Source: Alysiella filiformis
GTDB taxonomy: Bacteria; Pseudomonadota; Gammaproteobacteria; Burkholderiales; Neisseriaceae
NCBI RefSeq assembly: GCF_014054525.1
Contig: NZ_CP059564.1
Coordinates: forward strand, 1,436,357 to 1,500,356
Direction: 5' to 3'
Length of the DNA stretch: 64,000 nucleotides
Part shown: one piece after another, positions 53,560 to 61,990 of the stretch
How positions within the stretch are numbered: position 1 is the first letter of the stretch
How the letters are laid out: each line of letters begins with the position of its first letter
The notes under the pieces: generated by a model
Seen by the model: the letters and a program-made list of their open reading frames with translations, nothing else
Databases searched by the model: none
Told to the model about the DNA's origin: nothing
Position numbers and translations under genes: made by a program

Positions 53560-54306
53560 ATGAACGCGACGATTTACAGCCATTTTTCCCATTTACCCGA
53601 TTATTTGGCGCATTTTGCCCATTTTTCCGCCAACACGCTGCCTGAACATGGCGTGTATTTGCTTTACGATGAAAGCGGTTTGAGCTTGGCAAAAGTGGGC
53701 GAAAAGGGCAGGGTACAAGTGGATTTTGCAAGCGGTGCCGCGCAATATCGGCGCACCAAAGGCGGTGGCGAACTCATCGCAAAAGCGGTGAATCACACCA
53801 CGCGCCCAACTGTGTGGGACGCAACGGGCGGCTTGGGACGCGACAGTTTTGTGTTGGCAAGTTTGGGCTTGCACGTGCAAATGTTTGAGCAAAATCCTGC
53901 CGTGTTTGCGCTGTTGCAAGACGGCTGGCAACGCGCCCAAATGTTGCCTGAAACGGCAGAAATCGTGTCGCGCATGGTTTTGGTTCACGCGGATTTTGCC
54001 CAAATTGCACCGCAAATGTTGGCGCAACACGCTCGCCCCGATGTGGTTTACCTTGACCCGATGTACCCCGAACGGCAAAAATCCGCCGCCGTGAAAAAGG
54101 AAATGGCGTATTTTCACGAATTGGTGGGGCTGCCTGAACCGCAAGCCGATGACAATCTTTTTCAGGCAGCGCGGCAAATCGCCAAAAAGCGTGTGGTGGT
54201 CAAACGCCCGCGTTTGGGCGAATTTTTGTGTGGCGTGAAACCTGCTTATCAATATGAAGGCAAATCCACGCGATTTGATGTGTATTTGCCGTTTCAGGCT
54301 GCCTGA
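53560..54306 (+). CDS. rsmJ: 16S rRNA (guanine(1516)-N2)-methyltransferase
   Basis: 248 residues. SAM-dependent methyltransferase of 16S rRNA G1516. Motifs: FASGAAQYRRTKGGGELIAKAV, WDATGGLGRDSFVLASLGLHVQ (SAM-binding), FEQNPAVFALLQDG, DVVYLDPMYPERQKSAAVKK (DPMYP catalytic motif). Ends FDVYLPFQAA where FQAA and TGA come from a DUS (54295-54306). ATG 53560 gives the family N-terminus; earlier frame codons are an unlikely extension. Followed by the G-rich element D. Confidence 0.95.
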   Translation: MNATIYSHFSHLPDYLAHFAHFSANTLPEHGVYLLYDESGLSLAKVGEKGRVQVDFASGAAQYRRTKGGGELIAKAVNHTTRPTVWDATGGLGRDSFVLASLGLHVQMFEQNPAVFALLQDGWQRAQMLPETAEIVSRMVLVHADFAQIAPQMLAQHARPDVVYLDPMYPERQKSAAVKKEMAYFHELVGLPEPQADDNLFQAARQIAKKRVVVKRPRLGEFLCGVKPAYQYEGKSTRFDVYLPFQAA

Positions 54307-54330
54307 AAACGGTATCGTGCCGCGCTTTTA

Positions 54331-54433
54331 CCCCCTCTCCCTGTGGGAGAGGGCTGGGGAGAGGGCAAATGTTCCGCCATTTCAAAAGCTTTACCCTCTC
54401 CCTAACCCTCTCCCACAGAAGAGGGAATGAAGT
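54331..54433. repeat. G-rich hairpin element, copy D
   Basis: CCCCCTCTCCC-TGTGGGAGAGGG with CTGGGGAGAGGG, then a spacer and CCCTCTCCCTAACCCTCTCCC-ACAGAAGAGGG: two hairpins in inverted orientation, a variant with CT instead of C-runs. Between rsmJ and the ferredoxin reductase gene. Confidence 0.65.
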
Positions 54434-54526
54434 TGTGGCAAATCAAAAAGTGGTGCCGCTTACTTTCAGGCTGCCTGAAATTTGTTAAAATCGCGCTGTT
54501 TCAATTATTTTGTGAATGTATTGATT

Positions 54527-55534
54527 ATGCCCCAAATTACGGTTTCCCCCAGCCAAACCCAATTTTCCAGCCAAGCCAATGAAACCATTTTGGCAGCCGC
54601 CATACGCAATGGCATCAATTTGCCGCATTCGTGCCAGAGTGGCGTGTGTGGCAGTTGTGCCGCCAAGCTGGTTTCAGGCAACATTTTGCAAAGCGGCGAA
54701 TACGATGATTATGTGTTGAGTGCAGATGAAATTGCGGCAGGCACAATTTTGCTTTGCTGCTCGCAAGCCGATGGCGATGTGGTGGTGGACATGCCATCGT
54801 ATGCAGGGGCAAAGGCGATTGCCATTCGCACCCTGCCTGCGCGTGTGGCAAGTGTGGCGATTCGTGGCGATGTGGCGATTTTGTCGGTGGCATTGCCCAA
54901 AGCACCGCCGTTTCAATTTCACGCAGGGCAATACATGGAAATTTTGCTCAAAGATGGCAGCCGCAGCTATTCCATTGCCAACGCGCCCAGCCAAAATGGG
55001 GTGTTGGAATTTCACGTTCGGCATCATGAAGGTGGCTTGTTTTCGCCACAACTGTTTTCAGGCAGCCTGAAAACGGGTTCCATCATGCGTTTGCGTGGAC
55101 CTTTGGGTTCATTTTATTTGAATGAAGACGCAGACAATGCCCCCCTGATTTTGTTGGCAACAGGCACAGGTTTTGCCCCCATTAAAGGCATTTTGCAGCA
55201 TTTGGCAGAAACACAAGCCACGCGCCACGTTCACGTTTACCACGGTGTGCGATTTGAAAACGGTTTGTATGACGAAGTTGCCTTGCGCGAATTGCTGGCA
55301 AAATTGCCCAATGCCAAATACACGCCCGTGGTGTCGCGCCCCAGCGAAAATTGGCAAGGCGCAACAGGACACATTACCGAACACGTTTTGCGCGATTATG
55401 CCGATTTGTCGGCACATGAAGTGTACGCTTGCGGCTCGCCAGCCATGGTGCAAAGCAGCAAACAAGCCTTGGTGCAACAAGCCAAGTTGCCCGAAAAAGC
55501 CTTTTACAGCGATGCGTTTACACCGCACGTTTGA
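54527..55534 (+). CDS. Ferredoxin-type electron transfer reductase (2Fe-2S plus FAD/NAD)
   Basis: 335 residues. N-terminal plant-type ferredoxin (HSCQSGVCGSCAAKLVSGN, final Cys in LLCCSQADGDV), then an FAD-binding barrel (RSYSIANAPSQNG, GGLFSPQLFSGSLKTGS) and an NAD-binding lobe (LLATGTGFAPIKGILQHLAE, VYACGSPAMV). Best matches the CDP-6-deoxy-glucoseen reductase / oxygenase-reductase family annotated in Neisseriaceae; the true partner is not known. ATG 54527 (MPQITVSPSQTQF). A DUS in the FAD domain encodes SGSLK. Confidence 0.85.
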   Translation: MPQITVSPSQTQFSSQANETILAAAIRNGINLPHSCQSGVCGSCAAKLVSGNILQSGEYDDYVLSADEIAAGTILLCCSQADGDVVVDMPSYAGAKAIAIRTLPARVASVAIRGDVAILSVALPKAPPFQFHAGQYMEILLKDGSRSYSIANAPSQNGVLEFHVRHHEGGLFSPQLFSGSLKTGSIMRLRGPLGSFYLNEDADNAPLILLATGTGFAPIKGILQHLAETQATRHVHVYHGVRFENGLYDEVALRELLAKLPNAKYTPVVSRPSENWQGATGHITEHVLRDYADLSAHEVYACGSPAMVQSSKQALVQQAKLPEKAFYSDAFTPHV

Positions 55535-55539
55535 TTTTC

Positions 55540-55610
55540 AGTACACGACAATTTTTGATTTGCCATGAACCTGCGCCTCCCCTCGCCAGATGGGGGAGGG
55601 ACAGATGCTC
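55540..55610. repeat. G-rich hairpin element, partial copy F
   Basis: Starts CAGTACACGACAATTTTTGA as the left flank of copy C and continues to CGCCTCCCCTCGCCAGATGG and GGGAGGGACAG, one G/C hairpin only. A truncated member of the family. Confidence 0.55.
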
Positions 55611-55630
55611 CATATTTTCGCAAAAAAAAA

Positions 55631-55652
55631 GCGGCATGGTCGCCCATGCCGC
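55631..55652 (-). terminator. Terminator of the DUF3149 gene
   Basis: GCGGCATGG (55631-55639), TCGC loop, CCATGCCGC (55644-55652). Read on the minus strand it ends in a T9 run, a strong intrinsic terminator just past the small gene at 55686. Confidence 0.85.
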
Positions 55653-55685
55653 AAACACACACATCAAGAGGAATCTGAAATCACA

Positions 55686-55829
55686 TTATTGTTTGTGGTT
55701 TTGGCTATCGCGTTCAGCCTGCTTTTTTACCCAAAAGAACAAGAACACCGCGATGACCACCACCATTAAAATCGTTACCAAAGAAAACAAACCAAATGGC
55801 GTGGATAACATATATTGAAACACGTCCAT
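55686..55829 (-). CDS. Small DUF3149 membrane protein
   Basis: 47 residues. MDVFQYMLSTPFGLFSLVTI, then LMVVVIAVFLFFWVKKQAER, DSQNHKQ. One membrane helix followed by a basic, polar tail; it fits the DUF3149 family of very short Neisseriaceae membrane proteins (function unknown). AAGGAA lies 4-5 nt before the ATG, a strong terminator follows, and a likely FNR-activated promoter precedes it. Confidence 0.8.
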   Translation of the reverse strand: MDVFQYMLSTPFGLFSLVTILMVVVIAVFLFFWVKKQAERDSQNHKQ

Positions 55830-55861
55830 AACATTTCCTTTTTGTTAAGATATTCAAACAA

Positions 55862-55910
55862 CAAGGGCATTATCAGTTAAGTTTGGCAAATTTGTTTTGA
55901 CCTAAATCAA
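55862..55910 (-). promoter_or_regulatory. FNR-type box and class II promoter
   Basis: TTGACCTAAATCAA (55897-55910) matches the FNR consensus TTGAT-N4-ATCAA in 9 of 10 defined bases. On the minus strand a -10 GATAAT (55874-55869) gives a start near 55862, placing the box centre (55903.5) at about -41.5, the class II activator position. It faces the DUF3149 gene. Confidence 0.65.
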
Positions 55911-55998
55911 TATTATCTGCCAATGGCGATTCATTTTATCTTGCTGGTGTATGAAAACAACAAATTCAAGACACAAAATCAATCATCTTGAAACACAA

Positions 55999-56451
55999 TT
56001 ACAACAAATCATTTAAAGCAGCCTGAAAACATTCCACCAAATACAGCGTTTCGCCATTGAGCGTAAACCACGACCGCCGTGCCAATAAACCATTGGGCAA
56101 TAAAGCAAATTGCAGTTCGCTGCGTTGCACGTTCAAGCTGCCTGAAAACAAAATCGTGCCAAGCGAAGTGTTGCCGCAATGCAAAATGTCGCGCCATGCC
56201 GATGTGGTTTCGCACAAACTTTGCGCTTGCACCACCATTTTGTCGTTTAAAAACAAGCTGACTTGGCGCGTGAACAGCGTTTCAGGCAGCCTGAAATCGG
56301 CAAAATGGGGGAAAGATTGCGTTTCGCCCAATTTGTCCAGTTGCACGGCAAAATTGCCGCGTTGCGACAAGGCTTGGGTTAAACTTTCGGCAGTGGCAAT
56401 GGCGTGGATTGCGTGGGCGGATTGGGGAAAATTTGTTTGCCAAATCAACAT
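55999..56451 (-). CDS. ubiC: Chorismate lyase (UbiC-like)
   Basis: 150 residues, short member of the UbiC family. It makes 4-hydroxybenzoate from chorismate for ubiquinone. Family pattern: AESLTQALSQRGNFAVQLDK, DKMVVQAQSLCETTSAWRDI, GNTSLGTILFSGSLNVQRSE, LLARRSWFTLNGETLYLVEC (the Arg-Ser...Leu-Val-Glu-Cys end). Assigned by this pattern and size; confidence is moderate because overall similarity in this family is low. Start ATG 56451 (MLIWQTNF). Two DUS copies in frame (FRLPET, FSGSLN). Downstream of purM. Confidence 0.8.
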   Translation of the reverse strand: MLIWQTNFPQSAHAIHAIATAESLTQALSQRGNFAVQLDKLGETQSFPHFADFRLPETLFTRQVSLFLNDKMVVQAQSLCETTSAWRDILHCGNTSLGTILFSGSLNVQRSELQFALLPNGLLARRSWFTLNGETLYLVECFQAALNDLL

Positions 56452-56479
56452 ATTGTTCTCAAAAATCATTTCATGGAAA

Positions 56480-56500
56480 AGGGCGGATATGAAATCCGCC
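56480..56500 (-). terminator. Hairpin after purM
   Basis: GGGCGGAT (56480-56487), 5-nt loop, ATCCGCCC (56493-56500); T4 follows on the minus strand. Probable weak purM terminator. Confidence 0.55.
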
Positions 56501-56538
56501 CCCACAACAATTTCAATTTTCAGGCAGCCTGAAAAGAT

Positions 56539-57576
56539 TTACGCGATTTGCGTTTGATGTTCATCGCCCACACGTTTGCGGATTTTGCCCAAACGGTACA
56601 CCGTTTCGCCTTGTGCAGCCAAAAATTCAGCCGCTTTGTCCGCATTTTCGGGCGATACAATCACCACCATGCCCACGCCACAGTTGAACGTGCGGTACAT
56701 TTCCGCCGTTTCCACATTGCCGCCTTGTTGTAACCATTGGAATAATTTGGGCAATTCCCAAGATTTCGCGTCAATTTGCGCCACGCAATTTTCAGGCAGC
56801 ACGCGCGGTACATTTTCGGTAATGCCGCCACCTGTGATGTGTGCCATGCCTTTGATTTCAAATTCTTTTAAGGCTGCCAAAATCGGTTTCACATACAAAC
56901 GGGTTGGCGCAATAATCGCTTGACGCAAAGTTTTGTCGCCATCAAAAGGCGCGTCCAAATCGGGATTATCACGCGCCAAAATTTTGCGAACCAGCGAATA
57001 GCCGTTGGAATGCGCCCCATTGCTCGCCAAACCCAACACCACGTCGCCTGCTTTGATGTTGCGCCCGTTGATGATTTGCGATTTTTCCACCACGCCCACC
57101 GCAAAACCTGCCAAATCGTATTCGCCATCTGGGTACATGCTGGGCATTTCTGCCGTTTCGCCGCCGATTAGGGCGCAGCCTGATTCTTCGCAGCCTTGCG
57201 CGATGCCTTTAATCACATCGGTGGCGCGCGCCACGTCCAATTTGCCACATGCAAAATAATCCAAGAAAAACAACGGCTCTGCACCTTGAACCAGAATGTC
57301 GTTCACGCTCATTGCCACCAAATCAATGCCGACTGTGTCGTGTTTGTCCCATTCAAACGCCAATTTCAGTTTGGTGCCAACGCCATCTGTGCCGCTTACC
57401 AATACAGGATTTTGGTATTTTTTGCTGATTTCCACCAATGCGCCAAAGCCGCCCAAATCGCCCAGCACTTCGGGGCGCATGGTGCGTTTGGCAAAGGGTT
57501 TGATGTTTTCAACGAGTTGGTCGCCAGCGTCAATGTCCACGCCTGCATCGCGGTAGCTTAAAGATTCTTGGGTCAT
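56539..57576 (-). CDS. purM: Phosphoribosylformylglycinamidine cyclo-ligase
   Basis: 345 residues. AIR synthetase, fifth step of purine synthesis. Starts [20 protein letters not shown], then [84 protein letters not shown], and [16 protein letters not shown]. All typical PurM motifs. ATG 57576 is the family start; the track frame extends four codons further. Its upstream region holds the G-rich element copy C. Confidence 0.98.
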   Translation of the reverse strand: MTQESLSYRDAGVDIDAGDQLVENIKPFAKRTMRPEVLGDLGGFGALVEISKKYQNPVLVSGTDGVGTKLKLAFEWDKHDTVGIDLVAMSVNDILVQGAEPLFFLDYFACGKLDVARATDVIKGIAQGCEESGCALIGGETAEMPSMYPDGEYDLAGFAVGVVEKSQIINGRNIKAGDVVLGLASNGAHSNGYSLVRKILARDNPDLDAPFDGDKTLRQAIIAPTRLYVKPILAALKEFEIKGMAHITGGGITENVPRVLPENCVAQIDAKSWELPKLFQWLQQGGNVETAEMYRTFNCGVGMVVIVSPENADKAAEFLAAQGETVYRLGKIRKRVGDEHQTQIA

Positions 57577-57654
57577 GGTGTTTTCCAATCGTGTGATAAA
57601 AAATGGGTTTCAGGCTGCCTTTCAGTACACGACAATTTTTTGAAATAACCACAA

Positions 57655-57784
57655 ACCTGTCTCCTCCCCCGTCTCCAACGGGGGAGGGCTAGGGTGGGGG
57701 AAAATTTGTGGAATAAATTAATTGTCTTGAAAATCAACGAACCCCCACCCTAACCCTCCCCCGCAAGCGGGAGAGGGGACAGGT
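57655..57784. repeat. G-rich hairpin element, copy C
   Basis: Left half CTCCTCCCCCG / GGGGGAGGGCTAGGGTGGGGG (G4-capable stretch 57681-57701), right half CCCCCACCCTAACCCTCCCCC (57742-57762) with its own small hairpin. Preceded by GTACACGACAATTTTTTGAA. Occupies most of the gap between purM and the HAD gene (divergent). Confidence 0.75.
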
Positions 57785-57899
57785 TACAGGCAGCCTGAAA
57801 AACGCCATTTTACTGGATTTAACCCAAAAAAAACAGCTTGGCATATCAAGCATATTTTCGGTTAAAATGGGCAAATTTGATAAAATGGGATAATTCAAG

Positions 57900-58355
57900 G
57901 TGTTGATTTTTTTAGATTTTGATGGTGTATTGCATTCTGCCATATCGCGTCCAAATGCGCGTTTATTCAGCCAATTACCGCTTTTGGAAACCTTTTTCAG
58001 GCAGCCTGAATGGAAAAATGTGCAATTTGTGATTTCATCAACATGGCGTTTGGGGCGCGATTTGGACGATTTGCGTCGCCCATTTTCTCCCGATTTTCAT
58101 GCGCGGATTATTGGCGTAACCCCCGATTTACCCCGTTCAGGCAGCCTGAATGGTCATCGTGAACGCGAAATTTTACAATGGTTGCGTGATTTTGAGTGTG
58201 AACACACCGCGTGGGCAGCATTGGACGATTTGCCCAGCTATTTTGATAAACACATGGCGCATTTATTTTTATGTACCAGTTCAACAGGTTTGATGGAACA
58301 TGATTTGCCGCATTTGGCGGTGCATTTACAAGAAAATGGTTTTCAGGCTGCCTGA
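57900..58355 (+). CDS. HAD-like phosphatase domain protein
   Basis: 151 residues. HAD fold: MLIFLDFDGVLHSAISR (nucleophile Asp, DxDGV) and FVISSTWRLGRDLDDLRRPF (SSTW Thr/Ser motif), later IIGVTPDLPRSGSLNGHRER, LQWLRDFECEHTAWAALDDL (acidic DD). It resembles the small HAD domain in 'Swiss Army Knife' RNA-repair proteins but is stand-alone; a nucleotide or RNA-end phosphatase is possible, not shown. GTG start at 57900 (AAGG overlaps it), TTG 57903 alternative. Two DUS lie in frame (FFRQPEW, SGSLN) and the tail FQAA plus stop is a third. Confidence 0.8.
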   Translation: MLIFLDFDGVLHSAISRPNARLFSQLPLLETFFRQPEWKNVQFVISSTWRLGRDLDDLRRPFSPDFHARIIGVTPDLPRSGSLNGHREREILQWLRDFECEHTAWAALDDLPSYFDKHMAHLFLCTSSTGLMEHDLPHLAVHLQENGFQAA

Positions 58356-58412
58356 AACGAAGTTCAGCATAGCTAAAAAACATTATTTGACTGGATTTTG
58401 CTTTATTTCGCA

Positions 58413-58442
58413 TAAAAAACAGGCAGCCCATAAAAGCTGCCT
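58413..58442 (-). terminator. tRNA-Arg terminator
   Basis: AGGCAGC (58421-58427) / GCTGCCT (58436-58442) with an 8-nt loop; on the minus strand T6 follows. Downstream of the tRNA 3' end. Confidence 0.7.
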
Positions 58443-58475
58443 GAAAACGAGAAAGGAGTAAAAAAGGAAATTTCT

Positions 58476-58551
58476 TGGCGCACCCGACTGGGTTCGAACC
58501 AGCGACCTTCAGCTTCGGAAACTGACGCTCTTCCAACTGAGCTACGGGTAC
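58476..58551 (-). tRNA. tRNA-Arg, anticodon CCG
   Basis: 76 nt with encoded CCA. Acceptor arm G-T-A-C-C-C-G pairs with C-G-G-G-T-G-C (one G-U pair). D arm GCTC..GAGC, anticodon loop TTCCGAA flanked by a TCAG stem gives CCG, reading CGG arginine codons; T arm GGTTCGAACC. All arms form normally. Confidence 0.95.
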
Positions 58552-58565
58552 AAACAAGAGCGCGA

Positions 58566-58594
58566 ATGGTAACAAAATTTAAACAAATTGGCAA
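58566..58594 (-). promoter_or_regulatory. tRNA-Arg promoter
   Basis: TTGCCA (58594-58589), 17-bp spacer, TACCAT (58571-58566), then a GC-rich discriminator (TCGCGC), usual for stable-RNA promoters. The 5' end of the tRNA is 15 bp downstream of the -10. Confidence 0.65.
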
Positions 58595-58661
58595 AATTTT
58601 TATTCACTTATGGGCGTATTTGGGTACAATCATGCTTTTGTTATTTTGAAGTCGTTAAGCC

Positions 58662-58958
58662 ATGAGCGAAAAAACATTAAGCAAACAAGACAAATTGGCA
58701 TTGAAAGCGCGCGCCCATCACTTAAACCCTGTCGTGATGGTGGGGCAAAGAGGTTTGACCGAAGCCGTGATTCAAGAAACCGAAACCGCATTACGCGCCC
58801 ACGAATTGATTAAAGTGCGCGTGTTTGGTGATGAGCGCGAAGAACGTTTGAACATTTGTGCCGAATTGTGCGCGGCAACAGGCGCACAACTGATTCAACA
58901 CATTGGCAAATTGCTGGTGTTGTATCGCAAAAATGAAGACGAAAAAGCAGCAGAATGA
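58662..58958 (+). CDS. yhbY: YhbY-family RNA-binding protein
   Basis: 98 residues. CRS1/YhbY domain that binds pre-50S ribosome particles. It begins MSEKTLSKQDKLALKARAHH, has LNPVVMVGQRGLTEAVIQET with the GxxG motif, ALRAHELIKVRVFGDEREER, and a GAQLIQHIGKLLVLYRKNED end. Divergent from the tRNA-Arg gene; convergent with marC, with a hairpin in between. Confidence 0.94.
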   Translation: MSEKTLSKQDKLALKARAHHLNPVVMVGQRGLTEAVIQETETALRAHELIKVRVFGDEREERLNICAELCAATGAQLIQHIGKLLVLYRKNEDEKAAE

Positions 58959-59000
58959 GTTTTCAGGCAGCTTGAAATCTTTGCAAAACTCGGTTTGTTG

Positions 59001-59021
59001 GGGCAGATTGCATATCTGCCC
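59001..59021. terminator. yhbY/marC convergent terminator
   Basis: GGGCAGAT (59001-59008), 5-nt loop, ATCTGCCC (59014-59021), followed by T4 on the plus strand. Confidence 0.65.
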
Positions 59022-59034
59022 TTTTGCCAATCAA

Positions 59035-59691
59035 TCAGTGAACCAACATCGGGAACAAGGCTTTCAAACCCGCCACCACAATTTCCACCGCCACCGCCGC
59101 CAACAGCATGCCCATAATCCGATTGAGTATGGTCAAACCCGTTTCGCCAAGCAAGCCGCTTATTTTCACCGCCAACATCAGGCAAATAAAGCAAATCAGC
59201 GCAATCACACCGCCAGCCACCAGCACATTGATTAAATCATTAAACGAATGCGCGGTAGAAGTGTAAATCACCACCGTAGAAATCCCCCCCGGTCCAATCA
59301 TCATCGGAATGGCAAGCGGCACCACCGCAATCGCGCCCACATTGGCTTGGGGGCGATGTTTAATCGTGATTTCATTGCTTTCGTTGGTGCCGATGTCGGG
59401 TTTGGCGGAATTGTTGCCACTGTTCATCATGGAAATCGCAATCAAAAACACCAAAATCCCACCGCCCACCTGAAACGCCCCAACGCTGATGCCCAGCACT
59501 TTCAGCAGCCAATTCCCCGTGAGCGCAAACACAATAATCACAATATAAACGCTCAACGAAGCCAGTTGCGCCACTTGGCGGCGTTCGCGTTTGCTGTAAT
59601 TGCGTGTTAAATCAAGGAATAAGGACAACGCACTAAATGGGTTAATCAGCACAATAAACGATAAAATGATTTTGGCAATATCGGGACTCAT
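59035..59691 (-). CDS. MarC-family membrane protein (UPF0056)
   Basis: 218 residues, six hydrophobic helices. It starts MSPDIAKIILSFIVLINPFS, with the MarC motif NPFSALSLFLDLTRNYSKRE, then GNWLLKVLGISVGAFQVGGG, VVPLAIPMMIGPGGISTVVI, ILNRIMGMLLAAVAVEIVVA and a final LKALFPMLVH. MarC proteins have no proven function despite the name. ATG 59691 has AAGGA about 8 nt upstream; the upstream frame is read through two DUS copies. Confidence 0.9.
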   Translation of the reverse strand: MSPDIAKIILSFIVLINPFSALSLFLDLTRNYSKRERRQVAQLASLSVYIVIIVFALTGNWLLKVLGISVGAFQVGGGILVFLIAISMMNSGNNSAKPDIGTNESNEITIKHRPQANVGAIAVVPLAIPMMIGPGGISTVVIYTSTAHSFNDLINVLVAGGVIALICFICLMLAVKISGLLGETGLTILNRIMGMLLAAVAVEIVVAGLKALFPMLVH

Positions 59692-59793
59692 CGCATTTTT
59701 CCTTGTATTAAAAAACGGTTCAGGCAGCCTGAAAAAGCATTGTAACGGCTTTTCAGGCTGCCTGAAATGTTTTTTTAACAAATTTTAACGCAA

Positions 59794-61227
59794 TTACGCC
59801 AATTTTGCCTTCACCAAATCCTGCACCGCAGTCGGATTTGCCTTGCCTTTGGAGGCTTTCATCACTTGACCGACAATCGCGTTCAACGCCTTTTCATTGC
59901 CCGCCTTGAATTGCTCCACCGCTTTGGCATTGTTGGCGATGACCTCAAGAACAATCGCCTCAATCGCGCCTGTGTCCGTCATTTGCTGCAAACCGTGTTT
60001 TTCAATGATTTGCTCAATGCTGGCATCGGGTTCTTCCCACATTTTTTCAAAGGCGGTTTTTGCCAATTTGCTGCTCAACGTGCCATCGGCAATTTTTTTC
60101 ACCAAATCCGCCAAACGGTTTGCCGTAATCGGATTGTCTTGCAAATCAATGCCTTCTTTGTTCAAGCGAGATGCCAAATCGCCATTTATCCAGTTTGCCA
60201 CCAATTTGCCGTTGCCGTTGGATTGCGTGGCAGCCGTTTCAAAAAAGGCAGCCTGAACGCGCGAGCTGGTCAGCAAACGCGCATCGTATTCGCTCACGCC
60301 AAAATCTGCCACAAAACGCGCTGCCATTTCTTTTGGTAATTCAGGCATTTGCGATTTGGCTTTGTCCATTTGCGCGTCCGAAATGATGATGGGCAACAAA
60401 TCGGGGTCGGGGAAATAGCGGTAATCGTGCGCGTCTTCTTTCAGGCGCATCACGCGCGTTTCGCCTTTTTCGGGGTCAAACAACATGGTGGCTTGTTGCA
60501 CTTTGCCGCCATCTTCCAAAATTTCAATTTGCGCTTGCACTTCGTAGCTGATGGCTTGTTCCAAAAAGCGGAATGAGTTTAAGTTCTTGATTTCACGGCG
60601 TGTACCAAATTCCGCTTGACCTTTGGGGCGCACCGACACATTCGCGTCCACGCGGAACGAGCCTTCCGCCATATTGCCATCGCAAATGTCCAACCACGTT
60701 ACCAAGCCGTGCAAGGCTTTGGCGTAGGCGACTGCCTCGGCTGCCGAGCGCAATTCGGGTTCGGAAACCACTTCCAAAAGCGGTGTGCCAGCGCGGTTCA
60801 AATCAATGCCTGTTGCGCCATTCAAGCCTTCGTGGACGGATTTGCCTGCGTCTTCTTCCATGTGGGCGCGGGTTACGTTGATGGTTTTGACTTCATCGCC
60901 AACCACAATGTCCAATTTGCCGTGTTCCACAATCGGCAAGGCAAGCTGGCTGATTTGATAACCCTTTGGCAAATCAGGATAAAAATAGTTTTTGCGGTCA
61001 AACACGTTTTTGCGGTTGATTTGCGCGTTGAGTGCCAAGCCGAGTTTAATCGCTTTTTCCACCACTTCGCGGTTCATCACGGGCAATGCCCCTGGTAAAG
61101 CGCATTCCACCACGCTGGCGTGGGCATTTGGCTCTGCGCCAAAGGCGGTGCTGGTGCCACTGAAAATTTTGGATTTGGTGTTGAGTTGGACGTGGATTTC
61201 CAGTCCGATTACGGTTTCCCAAGTCAT
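59794..61227 (-). CDS. gatB: Asp-tRNA(Asn)/Glu-tRNA(Gln) amidotransferase subunit B
   Basis: 477 residues. Kinase/tRNA-binding subunit of GatCAB. Starts [20 protein letters not shown], then [120 protein letters not shown], and the C-terminal YqeY-like domain ([20 protein letters not shown]). Full length; gatA and gatC are not in view. The gap to the next gene carries a DUS. Confidence 0.98.
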   Translation of the reverse strand: MTWETVIGLEIHVQLNTKSKIFSGTSTAFGAEPNAHASVVECALPGALPVMNREVVEKAIKLGLALNAQINRKNVFDRKNYFYPDLPKGYQISQLALPIVEHGKLDIVVGDEVKTINVTRAHMEEDAGKSVHEGLNGATGIDLNRAGTPLLEVVSEPELRSAAEAVAYAKALHGLVTWLDICDGNMAEGSFRVDANVSVRPKGQAEFGTRREIKNLNSFRFLEQAISYEVQAQIEILEDGGKVQQATMLFDPEKGETRVMRLKEDAHDYRYFPDPDLLPIIISDAQMDKAKSQMPELPKEMAARFVADFGVSEYDARLLTSSRVQAAFFETAATQSNGNGKLVANWINGDLASRLNKEGIDLQDNPITANRLADLVKKIADGTLSSKLAKTAFEKMWEEPDASIEQIIEKHGLQQMTDTGAIEAIVLEVIANNAKAVEQFKAGNEKALNAIVGQVMKASKGKANPTAVQDLVKAKLA

Positions 61228-61299
61228 TTTTTGTCTTTCTTGTTGATTTAAAGATTTAAATTATTTGAAAAATTTTGTTTTCAGGCTGCCTGAAATATT

Positions 61300-61950
61300 T
61301 TAAACATCATCATTGGCATTTCGCACTTTGGCAATGCTTTCTATTTGATTATCCATTTGCCACAAATACACATCGGTATTTTTCGGGCGCACCAATAATT
61401 CAAATTCACGAAATTTTGTCATATTCAGGCTGTCTGCATATCGCCCAATCAGTTGCCACAACAACACGCCTATCCAAAAACCATGCCCAAACACCACATA
61501 CACACCATCGTCTTTTGCCGAAAAATATCGGCGAACATCGCTGATTTGTTGGAAAAATGACGCGAAACTGTCGCAATCATCGCCATCTCTGAAGTCCACA
61601 TCGTTCAACGCCCAATAGTGTTCCGATTGTGTTTTCACGTCTTGAAACGTTTTGCCTTGAATATTGGCGAAAGACAGATAATTAAATTCGTGCAAATTGG
61701 GCAAAATGGTGGGTTGCATGTGTATGGCTTGCACATAAGGTGCGGCGGTTTGCTGGGTACGCAAATAGGGCGAAACGAAAATTTCATGCACATTTTCAAT
61801 ATTTTGCCGTAACCAAATGGATAATTGCTCCGCTTGCTGTTGCCCCAATTCGGTAATGGGAATTTTGGCGTTGGTGTGGGTTACGGTGTCGCTGGTTTTG
61901 CCTGCGTTGGCAGCACTTTGCGCGTGGCGGATTAGGTAGATTTGTTTCAT
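61300..61950 (-). CDS. Histidine phosphatase family protein
   Basis: 216 residues. Catalytic RHA motif near the N-terminus (IYLIRHAQSAANAGKTSDTV), with ITELGQQQAEQLSIWLRQNI, EIFVSPYLRTQQTAAPYVQA, and the second catalytic His in VYVVFGHGFWIGVLLWQLIG. Phosphoglycerate-mutase fold; substrate unknown (phosphosugars, phospho-nucleotides or proteins are possible). It lies in the same orientation after the receiver and kinase genes and could be a phosphatase acting in the same pathway, which is speculation. Confidence 0.9.
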   Translation of the reverse strand: MKQIYLIRHAQSAANAGKTSDTVTHTNAKIPITELGQQQAEQLSIWLRQNIENVHEIFVSPYLRTQQTAAPYVQAIHMQPTILPNLHEFNYLSFANIQGKTFQDVKTQSEHYWALNDVDFRDGDDCDSFASFFQQISDVRRYFSAKDDGVYVVFGHGFWIGVLLWQLIGRYADSLNMTKFREFELLVRPKNTDVYLWQMDNQIESIAKVRNANDDV

Positions 61951-61990
61951 TATCTTCTCTAAATCATGTGTTCAGGCAGTCTGAAAACCA

